NCBI GenBank assembly: GCA_025929005.1
Contig: JAICND010000015.1
Span: forward strand, 1 to 10,683
Length of the DNA stretch: 10,683 bases
Source: Acidimicrobiia bacterium
GTDB taxonomy: Bacteria > Actinomycetota > Acidimicrobiia > Spongiisociales > ZC4RG35
Direction: 5' to 3'
The notes under the pieces were generated by a model. That model made no database searches. It had not been told where the DNA came from and worked only from the letters and a program-made list of their open reading frames with translations. The position numbers and the translations under genes are program-made. Shown here one piece after another: positions 1 to 5,848 of the stretch. Positions within the stretch are counted from its first letter, which is position 1. Every line of letters starts with the position of its first letter.

Positions 1-238
1 GATGTCCGAGGTTGCGAGTGACCAAGACGGCGGTCAGTACTACGAGGCCGAGCAGCAGAAGTCCCAGAACCAAGGGGCCTCCGATCAGGTCGGCGACGTC
101 CGCAACGAATTCGAGGAACCTGTACCAGAGCCGTTCAAGCCACTCCCCAAAGCTTTCGGAAGCAGTGGGTTGCGCCCGATATGGCCTTTGGGCGAGGATC
201 CGCTCCGCTTCTTCTCGCAGTCGCTCCGAGTCGACCAC
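1..238 (-). CDS. DUF4129-type membrane protein, N-terminal part (cut by window edge)
   Basis: An open minus-strand frame starts at GTG (238-236) and runs off the left edge, giving 79 codons without a stop. The in-frame TAG at 247-245 is the stop of the upstream gene, so the start must lie downstream of it, and this GTG is the first candidate. The visible protein has a charged amphipathic helix (residues about 3-15, RLREEAERILAQRPY), a second helix with WLERLWYRFLEF, and one strong transmembrane segment at about residues 51-73. This layout (short helical head, one membrane span, then the missing C-terminal domain) is what I know of actinobacterial DUF4129 proteins. They commonly sit beside the membrane protein encoded immediately upstream here, and the two genes are only 6 bases apart. 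The DUF4129 domain itself lies outside the window, so the family call rests on the head and the neighbour. Molecular function is unknown. Confidence 0.6.
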   Translation of the reverse strand, partial: MVDSERLREEAERILAQRPYRAQPTASESFGEWLERLWYRFLEFVADVADLIGGPLVLGLLLLGLVVLTAVLVTRNLGH

Positions 239-244
239 GAGTCG

Positions 245-1159
245 CTACTCGCGGCCCGGGGACCCCAGACCAAACGGGTCGTCAGGCTCGGTGCCAGGAA
301 GTTGGTTGGGCGGCTGGTCTTGGTGGATCTCAGATGCCATCACCTGCAAGTCATAACCCTCGGCTCGAACCCGGAGATCGAAGTAGAGGACGATGAAGAC
401 TGCCGCCATGAAAGGCAACACCAAAACGGAGGTAATCGTCGAGCCGATCGTTGAGATCCAGATGTCACCACCCGAGGGTGTCGCCGTTCCCGTAAACGTG
501 GTGGCACCCGTGATAAGACCGATCACCTGGCTCACGACGAAATACACCAGATAACTGAGCGCCACCGCTCCCAGGACGGGCCAAAAACGTCTCCTGACCA
601 ACTCGAATGACCGCCCCATGGCCTGAATCGGGCCCTTGTTTTCGACGACCAACGCCGGGACGGTGACCGACCACGAAGTGAAGAGCCAGATGCCGGGTGC
701 CAGACAGAAGACGAGGCCGATCGCCGAGGCGACACCGATAAGAATGGTCGCCCCGAGGATCGGGAAGAACCGCCGAAACCCAAACCGCAGAGAGTCTTGC
801 CAAGAAGGTTCGCCCCCCTGGTAAACGTCGGTGAGGGCCTTGGCGCTAGCCCCCTGTACCAAGACCGAACCGAGCCCGGTGATTATCGCCGTCGCCAAGG
901 CCAAGAGTAGGAGTTGACCCAGGGTGCTCAACAAGTCATTGAACTGCTCCTGGGTGATGCTCCCGTCCACGGGGAGCGCGTCAAACGTGGCAAAGGCGTC
1001 TGGGAGGCCCAGGGCAGAGACGAACCCCTGAATCAGTCCCAGCGGGATCAACACGATTGCTGAGATGGTGAACAAAACACGGGCATTAGCTCTAATCAGC
1101 TTGATGGCCGCGTCGACGATTTCGCCCACCGCAAGCGGGCGGAGTTCGGGCCTGTTCAC
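245..1159 (-). CDS. Multi-pass membrane protein, glycerophosphodiester phosphodiesterase membrane-domain type
   Basis: This 304-residue integral membrane protein starts at GTG (1159-1157). The N-terminus LRPLAVGEIVDAAIKLIRAN (residues 6-25) is the characteristic opening of the actinobacterial GPDPase membrane-domain/DUF7847-like family, which supports this start even though no clear Shine-Dalgarno precedes it. Hydrophobic segments fall at about 28-51, 82-104, 134-158, 160-172, 194-217 and 238-260. Family-like landmarks are ENKGPIQAMGRSFELVRRRF (173-192) and YFDLRVRAEGYDL (259-271), followed by a hydrophilic Pro/Gly-rich tail. No catalytic phosphodiesterase domain is present, so the name refers only to the membrane region. 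It is the first gene of a minus-strand pair with the DUF4129-type gene, transcribed away from the aminotransferase operon. Its physiological role is unknown; such pairs may act in envelope functions, but nothing here shows it. Confidence 0.75.
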   Translation of the reverse strand: MNRPELRPLAVGEIVDAAIKLIRANARVLFTISAIVLIPLGLIQGFVSALGLPDAFATFDALPVDGSITQEQFNDLLSTLGQLLLLALATAIITGLGSVLVQGASAKALTDVYQGGEPSWQDSLRFGFRRFFPILGATILIGVASAIGLVFCLAPGIWLFTSWSVTVPALVVENKGPIQAMGRSFELVRRRFWPVLGAVALSYLVYFVVSQVIGLITGATTFTGTATPSGGDIWISTIGSTITSVLVLPFMAAVFIVLYFDLRVRAEGYDLQVMASEIHQDQPPNQLPGTEPDDPFGLGSPGRE

Positions 1160-1206
1160 GAGTTGAAACGGTAGCCGACGGACCCAAGGGTGCTTGGAGA
1201 GCTGGC

Positions 1207-1224
1207 ACTGAACGGCCGTTCAGT
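1207..1224. promoter_or_regulatory. Perfect 18-bp palindrome, putative TetR-family operator
   Basis: The sequence ACTGAACGGCCGTTCAGT is a perfect inverted repeat in the 130-bp gap between two divergent genes, 65 bases upstream of the aminotransferase TTG. The core GAACGGCCGTTC, with TGAAC/GTTCA arms and no spacer, resembles operators of many TetR/AcrR-family repressors. From this position it could control the catabolic operon, the divergent membrane-protein genes, or both. No regulator gene is in the window, so the binding protein is inferred. I found no second copy by eye. Confidence 0.55.
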
Positions 1225-1279
1225 TTCAAACTCACAGCTCTCTTGAAGCAGCCATACTCCGGTCAGCCAGCCTGAACTC

Positions 1280-1284
1280 GGAGG
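1280..1284 (+). promoter_or_regulatory. Ribosome binding site of the aminotransferase gene
   Basis: GGAGG lies 5 bases before the TTG at 1290. This strong, well-spaced Shine-Dalgarno fixes the rare TTG start, and the conserved N-terminal RLVTEVPGP stretch that follows agrees with it. Confidence 0.75.
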
Positions 1285-1289
1285 ACCAG

Positions 1290-2654
1290 TTGACCACGAC
1301 AACCTCGAGCATTCGCCTTGTAACCGAGGTTCCCGGGCCCCGGAGTAGGGAGATCGTGGCGCGCCGGGAGGCTGCTACCCCCCAGGGCAATGCCAAGCTA
1401 ACGCCAATCGCGATTGAGTCCGCTCATGGCTCTCTGGTGGTCGACGTCGATGGCAACCAGTACATCGATCTCGCTGGTGGCATCGGTGTGCTGGCGGTTG
1501 GACACACTCCAGACCGCGTTGTCGCCGCTCTCCAGGGTCAGGCCGCCCGCCTGATCCACATGTGTGCCATCGTCTCGACCTACGAGCCATTCGTTGCTGT
1601 AGCCGAGCAGCTCAACCGTCTCGCCCCGGGCGACTTCCGCAAGAAGACCGTTTTGATGAATACCGGAGCCGAGGCAGTGGAAACCGCCGTCCACATCTCG
1701 CGTTCGTTTTCCAAGCGGCAGGGCATTGTGGTCTTCGAAGGCGCCTATCACGGCCGCACCAATCTCACCATGGCGATGACCTCGAAGTTCAATCTGTTCA
1801 AGAAGGGGTTTGGACCATTCGCACCTGAGGTCTACCGGTTTCCGTTCCCGAATGTGTACCGACGTCCACCAGGGATGTCCGAGGACGGTTATGTCGATTG
1901 GCACATCTCACTACTTGATCACTCTTTCATGGCCCAGGTCGACCCTTCTCACGTGGCGGCTATCTTCGTGGAGCCGGTACAGGGCGAGGGAGGATTTGTT
2001 CCCGCCCCCACGGCCTGGTTGCAGAGACTGCGCGAACTCGCCAGCCAACACGGCATCCTGCTCGTCTCCGATGAGATCCAGGCAGGGATGGGGAGGACAG
2101 GCAGGTTATGGGCGATTGACCATTCCACTGTCGTTCCCGACATGATCACCACCGCCAAGTCATTGGCGGCTGGTATGCCGCTATCGGCTGTGGTGGGACG
2201 AGCCGAAGTGATGGACGCACCTCATCCCGGCGGCCTCGGCGGCACCTATTCGGGCAATCCGCTCGCCTGCGTGGCCGCCCTGGAAGCGATCGATCAAATC
2301 GCGGCGCCCGAGTTTTTGCAGCGATCAGTTGAGATCGGTGAGCATCTAAGGGGACGACTGCTCGAAATGCAGCAGAGGCATCCCGGGCTTGTCGGGGACG
2401 TGCGAGGGCTCGGTTCGATGCTTGTCATGGAGCTCGTTAAGGACCCCGTCACCAAGGTGCCCTGGATGGAGGCGACCGCGGCTCTCACTGCCGCCACCGT
2501 CAAACGGGGAGTGATCACGATCCGGGCCGGCCTCTTTTCGAACTGCATTCGCTTCTTGCCACCGCTGACCATCACCAATGCCGAACTCGACGAAGCGCTC
2601 GACGTTGTCGTTGCTGCATTGGATGATGTGGCCAAAGAGATCAGCCCCCACTGA
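1290..2654 (+). CDS. gabT: 4-aminobutyrate aminotransferase (class III, PLP-dependent)
   Basis: This 454-residue fold-type I, class III aminotransferase moves the amino group of an omega-amino acid, typically GABA, to 2-oxoglutarate, giving succinate semialdehyde and glutamate in the cytosol. Visible landmarks are the mycobacterial-GabT-like head RLVTEVPGP (9-17), the VDVDGNQYIDLAGGI segment (51-65), the phosphate-cup motif NTGAEAVE (124-131), YHGRTNLTMA (153-162), VEPVQGEGG (227-235), DEIQAGMGRTG with the pyridine-binding Asp261 (261-271), the Schiff-base Lys290 in TTAKSLAAGMPLSAV, and GGLGGTYSGNP (314-324). Length is normal and all expected catalytic residues are present. The start is TTG with a good GGAGG site. 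It is the first gene of the eight-gene operon, and its stop overlaps the next start as TGATG. Close relatives also act on beta-alanine, 5-aminovalerate or putrescine-derived substrates, so the exact substrate is open. The family call is secure. Confidence 0.92.
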   Translation: MTTTTSSIRLVTEVPGPRSREIVARREAATPQGNAKLTPIAIESAHGSLVVDVDGNQYIDLAGGIGVLAVGHTPDRVVAALQGQAARLIHMCAIVSTYEPFVAVAEQLNRLAPGDFRKKTVLMNTGAEAVETAVHISRSFSKRQGIVVFEGAYHGRTNLTMAMTSKFNLFKKGFGPFAPEVYRFPFPNVYRRPPGMSEDGYVDWHISLLDHSFMAQVDPSHVAAIFVEPVQGEGGFVPAPTAWLQRLRELASQHGILLVSDEIQAGMGRTGRLWAIDHSTVVPDMITTAKSLAAGMPLSAVVGRAEVMDAPHPGGLGGTYSGNPLACVAALEAIDQIAAPEFLQRSVEIGEHLRGRLLEMQQRHPGLVGDVRGLGSMLVMELVKDPVTKVPWMEATAALTAATVKRGVITIRAGLFSNCIRFLPPLTITNAELDEALDVVVAALDDVAKEISPH

Positions 2655-4087
2655 TGGACTATCGCCAGTACATCAACGGCACCTGGGTGGGCGCCAACAA
2701 CGGTGGCACCTGGGAGCTGGTGAACCCGGCCACGGAGGAAATCGTCGACCTGCTCCCCTTCGGAGACGGCAGCGACGCGTCCGCCGCCCTCGATGCCGCC
2801 GCGGAAGCCTTCGAAGCGTGGTCCCACACCACCGCCTACGAACGGGCTGCGATCCTGCTGAGAGCCGCCGACCTCATCGAGAGTCGGGCAGAGGACTTCG
2901 CATCAGTCACTACCGAAGAGTCCGGCAAACCGCTGAGTCAATCGAAGGCCGAGTGGCTCTCCGCTCCCAACTATTTTCGATGGGCTGCCGAAGATGCCAA
3001 GCGGATCTATGGCCGATGGATCCCCTCCCGAATGGCCAACCGACGGATCGACGTCACCTATCGACCGGTGGGTGTCGTCGGGCTCATCACGGCCTGGAAC
3101 TTCCCCGTCTACAACCAGACGCGGGCCATCAGCTCCGCCCTGGCGGCGGGTTGCACAATGGTCTCCCGACCGAGCGAATACACCCCCCGGTCGGCCATGC
3201 TGATCACGGCCTGCCTTGAGGAAGCGGGACTGCCGGCCGGAGTTCTCAACCTCGTCAACGGAGAACCGCACCCGATCGGACAGGTGATGCTGGATGACCG
3301 TCGCTGCCGCAAGATCAGCTTCACCGGATCGACCAGGGTCGGCAAGCTCCTCATGGACGGCGCCAGCCGCACGGTCACCCGCCTCGCCCTGGAGATGGGA
3401 GGAAACGCTCCTGTCATCATCTTTCCCGACGCCGGCGAGATGTCGACGCTGGCGCTCAAGGGTCTCACCGCCAAGGTCCGCAACGCTGGACAGGTGTGTG
3501 TGGCTCCGCAGCGGTTCTATGTCCACTCCAAAGTGGCCGGCGAGTTCACCCATTCAGCCGTCGAGGCCGCCCAGGCCCAGATAGTCGGGGATGGCCGCGA
3601 TCCGACGACAACCATCGGCCCCCTTATCAACTCCAACCAGCGGGATCGTGTGGAGAAGATCGTGGCGGAGACCGTGGATCAGGGCGGGACTGTCCGCACG
3701 GGCGGGTCGCGTCTCGATCGTCGCGGCTACTTCTATCAACCGACGGTGGTGACCGACGTGAAGCCGGGTAGTCCACTTCATGAAGACGAAGTGTTCGGTC
3801 CCGTGCTACCGATCATCGAGTTTGGATCGGTGCAGCAAGTTGTCGAGATGGCCAACTCAAGCGAATACGGGCTGGCCGCCTACGTTCACACCCGTGACAT
3901 CGCCACAGCCATGGCGGTCTCCGAGCAGCTCGACTACGGAATGGTGGCGGTCAACGACTGGTATGTGGCCACCCCGGAGGCACCCTTCGGGGGCATGAAG
4001 CAATCCGGGTTGGGGCGTGAGTCGGGGGCCGAGGGGATCCACGAATACCTCGAAGCCAAGACCAGATACTTCGGAGGCATCGTTTGA
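2654..4087 (+). CDS. Succinate-semialdehyde-type aldehyde dehydrogenase (gabD-like)
   Basis: This 477-residue NAD(P)-dependent aldehyde dehydrogenase has complete catalytic machinery: TAWNFP with the oxyanion Asn149, FTGSTRVGK (223-231) at the cofactor fold, the general base Glu247 in LEMGGNAP, the nucleophile Cys282 in NAGQVCVAP, the cofactor-ribose Glu379 in EVFGP, and PFGGMKQSGLGRE (444-456). Residue 172 is Arg (SRPSE), where the common family motif has Lys (KPxE). The ATG overlaps the aminotransferase stop (TGATG), so the two enzymes are probably translated in a coupled way, as expected when the second oxidises the semialdehyde made by the first (succinate semialdehyde to succinate). That context is the main reason for preferring succinate semialdehyde over other aldehydes such as malonate semialdehyde or 4-aminobutanal. 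The sequence alone does not settle the substrate. The family call is secure. Confidence 0.87.
   Translation: MDYRQYINGTWVGANNGGTWELVNPATEEIVDLLPFGDGSDASAALDAAAEAFEAWSHTTAYERAAILLRAADLIESRAEDFASVTTEESGKPLSQSKAEWLSAPNYFRWAAEDAKRIYGRWIPSRMANRRIDVTYRPVGVVGLITAWNFPVYNQTRAISSALAAGCTMVSRPSEYTPRSAMLITACLEEAGLPAGVLNLVNGEPHPIGQVMLDDRRCRKISFTGSTRVGKLLMDGASRTVTRLALEMGGNAPVIIFPDAGEMSTLALKGLTAKVRNAGQVCVAPQRFYVHSKVAGEFTHSAVEAAQAQIVGDGRDPTTTIGPLINSNQRDRVEKIVAETVDQGGTVRTGGSRLDRRGYFYQPTVVTDVKPGSPLHEDEVFGPVLPIIEFGSVQQVVEMANSSEYGLAAYVHTRDIATAMAVSEQLDYGMVAVNDWYVATPEAPFGGMKQSGLGRESGAEGIHEYLEAKTRYFGGIV
4073..4077 (+). promoter_or_regulatory. Ribosome binding site deciding the TTG start of the C45 gene
   Basis: GGAGG inside the last codons of the dehydrogenase gene ends 6 bases before the TTG at 4084. 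It supports this unusual start, which overlaps the preceding stop by four bases (TTGA). Confidence 0.7.
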
Positions 4088-5160
4088 AGGACCACCCGAT
4101 CAGGGTTCTTCGGCTCGAAGGGGAACCGTTCGACCGCGGGGCCGCTCACGGAGCCGCCTATCACAACGAAATCAGGCGATATACGGCAGAGCGGGTGAGG
4201 CTGTCGATCAACGGGTCGTGGGCTGGCCACGTCGCTACCAGCGACGACGCCATCGACCTGGCCGCGGCGATGCTGCCGGCCCATCAGGAGTACGCCCCCG
4301 ATCTCTATGACGAGCTTGACGGCCTTGCTCAGGCCGGGGGCATCAGCCTGGCCGAAGCCGTCATCGTTGGTGGATTCACCGACTTCGTCGACGCGATCCG
4401 AGCCGGAGGGGCAACACCGGGTCTCGAGGAGGATGACTGCACGGCCGTGCTCGTGCCTCCGGAAGCGACCGGAGCAGATGGGCTGTTTGGCCAAACCTGG
4501 GACATGCACGACTCCGCCACCGAGCATGTCACCTTGCTGCGGATCGTGCCACCGAGCGGCCCTACTGCCCTCATCTTCTCGACCGTTGGATGCCTGGGTC
4601 AGATTGGTATCAACTCGTCGGGCATCGTCGTGGGTATCAACAACCTGGTTGCTACCAACGGCGGGATTGGTGTTACCTGGCCTTTTGTGGTGAGAAAGGT
4701 GCTGCAACAGACGGACCTGGAAGCGGCTGTCGAGTGTGTGATTAAGGCGGAGCTAGCCGGTGCGCACAACTATCTGCTGATGGATGGAAGCGGTAAGGGA
4801 TACAACATCGAGGCGATGCCCACACACCGAGCCGTAACCCGATTGGGCGAGGATCCGTTCGTGCACACGAATCACTGTCTGGACCCGAAAGCGCGTGAGA
4901 CCGAGGCCGCCCGGCCCCCGGACCTGATCGCTTCGTCGGAGGCGCGCCTCGCCAAGGCGTCCGAACTCATGAAGGCGCGACCTGTGGTGGTCGAGGACCT
5001 GATGGCTCTGACCCGTGAGCCTTCGGCGATCTGCCGGTGGTCTAGTCCGCCCCACCACAACGAGTCTTCGGGAGCAGCCATCATGCGCCCGGCCACCGGA
5101 GAGCTATGGGCGTGCTGGGGGGTCCCGGCCGAGAACGACTTCGAGAGCTTCACGGTATGA
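4084..5160 (+). CDS. C45-family autoproteolytic acyltransferase/amidohydrolase
   Basis: This 358-residue protein resembles the acyl-CoA:6-aminopenicillanate acyltransferase (MEROPS C45) group of N-terminal-nucleophile enzymes. Members are made as precursors that self-cleave before a Cys, which then acts as the catalytic nucleophile on amide or thioester bonds. Visible signs are the head RVLRLEGEPFDRGAAHG (7-23), typical of the family, then a helical pro-region, the probable cleavage point Asp118|Cys119 in EDDCTAVL, FGQTWDMH (135-142), GINSSGIVVGINNL (175-188), GAHNYLLMDGSG (226-237), and HTNHCLD (261-267). Cleavage there would give chains of about 118 and 240 residues. Known family reactions include penicillin acyl transfer and hydrolysis of N-beta-alanyl-dopamine by insect Tan. 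The gene overlaps the dehydrogenase (TTGA) and the GNAT gene (ATGA), so it is embedded in an omega-amino-acid catabolic operon. I infer cleavage of an imported or intracellular N-acyl amine; the real substrate is unknown. No signal peptide is seen, so it is probably cytosolic. Confidence 0.8.
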   Translation: MKDHPIRVLRLEGEPFDRGAAHGAAYHNEIRRYTAERVRLSINGSWAGHVATSDDAIDLAAAMLPAHQEYAPDLYDELDGLAQAGGISLAEAVIVGGFTDFVDAIRAGGATPGLEEDDCTAVLVPPEATGADGLFGQTWDMHDSATEHVTLLRIVPPSGPTALIFSTVGCLGQIGINSSGIVVGINNLVATNGGIGVTWPFVVRKVLQQTDLEAAVECVIKAELAGAHNYLLMDGSGKGYNIEAMPTHRAVTRLGEDPFVHTNHCLDPKARETEAARPPDLIASSEARLAKASELMKARPVVVEDLMALTREPSAICRWSSPPHHNESSGAAIMRPATGELWACWGVPAENDFESFTV

Positions 5161-5798
5161 AACAGTTCACGGTGACCAATCTCACCGAAGACCTGGCAGC
5201 GCAGTGCGCCGCCCTCGAACTCCTTGCTTTTCCTCACGCCGATCCGGCCGATCTACTCGACGAAGAGGACATCCGTGTGTACGCGCAGACCTTCCCGGAG
5301 GGTTTCTTCGTGGTCATGGACGGAGACCGGGTAGTGGGGCAGGGTGCCGGGATCTTCCTCGACTTCGACTTCGATCATCCCCAGCACACGATCGCGGAGA
5401 TCACCGGTCCCCACCAATGCGGGAATCATGACCCCGATGGTGAGTGGTATTACGGCACCGACATGGTGGTCCACCCTGATTACCGACGGCAGGGGATCGG
5501 AGGCCGCTTGTACGGGGTGCGCAAGGACCTGGTGGTCCGGCACAACAAGGCCGGAATCATTGCCGGTGGCCACATCCCCGGCTTCGCCAAGCACCGCACC
5601 GAGATGAGCGCACCTGAGTACATCGACAGAGTTGCGACCGGTGAGCTATATGACCCGACGCTCAGTTTTCAAATAGAGAACGGTTTTCGGGTTGCAGGCG
5701 CGCTGGAGAATTACCTTCACGACGACGCCACCGACAGCTACTCCGCATTAATCGTTTGGGACAACCCGGAATACAACAAGAGCAAAGCGGCCCGATGA
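5157..5798 (+). CDS. GNAT-family N-acetyltransferase (like the GNAT half of GNAT-nitrilase fusions)
   Basis: This 213-residue single-domain GNAT protein would transfer an acetyl group from acetyl-CoA to an amine. The acetyl-CoA pyrophosphate loop is clear: VVHPDYRRQGIGGRLY (104-119), with R/Q-x-x-G-x-G/A as RRQGIGG. Downstream, AGGHIPGFAKH (136-146), YDPTLSFQIENGF (165-177) and NYLHDDATDSY (185-195) recall, from memory, the N-terminal acetyltransferase half of bacterial GNAT/carbon-nitrogen hydrolase fusions such as Bacillus YhcX. The nitrilase half is absent here. The frame is open further upstream to an ATG at 5106, but I chose the ATG at 5157 because it gives an ATGA overlap with the C45 stop and a natural GNAT start (KQFTVTNLTEDLA). 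A weak GAGAG lies 9 bases before it. Coupling to the C45 gene suggests the two act on the same metabolite. The acceptor is unknown; a polyamine or amino acid is plausible. Confidence 0.8.
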   Translation: MKQFTVTNLTEDLAAQCAALELLAFPHADPADLLDEEDIRVYAQTFPEGFFVVMDGDRVVGQGAGIFLDFDFDHPQHTIAEITGPHQCGNHDPDGEWYYGTDMVVHPDYRRQGIGGRLYGVRKDLVVRHNKAGIIAGGHIPGFAKHRTEMSAPEYIDRVATGELYDPTLSFQIENGFRVAGALENYLHDDATDSYSALIVWDNPEYNKSKAAR

Positions 5799-5834
5799 TC
5801 GCTCGACTTACAATCGGCACGGGTGGCTCGTTAC

Positions 5835-5840
5835 AAGGAG
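5835..5840 (+). promoter_or_regulatory. Ribosome binding site of the solute-binding protein gene
   Basis: AAGGAG lies 8 bases before the ATG at 5849. It favours this start over the in-frame ATG at 5795, which would overlap the GNAT stop (ATGA) but has no clear Shine-Dalgarno. Confidence 0.7.
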
Positions 5841-5848
5841 ATAGTGCG

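Noticed and set aside
2..454. 150-codon plus-strand open frame at the left edge
   Set aside because: It is antisense to the DUF4129-type and membrane-protein genes, which have coherent hydrophobic architecture. This frame is hydrophilic and featureless.
1243..1258. TTGAAG and CATACT considered as a sigma-70-type promoter for the aminotransferase operon
   Set aside because: The two hexamers are only 4 bases apart, so they cannot form one promoter, and neither has a good partner at about 17 bp.
2294..2827. 177-codon minus-strand open frame across the aminotransferase/dehydrogenase junction
   Set aside because: It overlaps two well-supported enzymes on the other strand and has no domain signature.
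3934..4707. 257-codon minus-strand open frame
   Set aside because: It lies wholly antisense to the dehydrogenase and C45 genes, has no recognisable motif and reads as low-similarity charged sequence. Long antisense frames are expected in G+C-rich coding DNA.
5810..5816. TTACAAT as a -10 box for an internal promoter ahead of the binding-protein gene
   Set aside because: No matching -35 element at a suitable distance; a single AT-rich hexamer is not enough.
5792..5817. CCGAT/ATCGG inverted repeat in the 50-base gap before the binding-protein gene, considered as an attenuator
   Set aside because: The stem is 5 bp with a 16-base loop and no T-tract; too weak to call.
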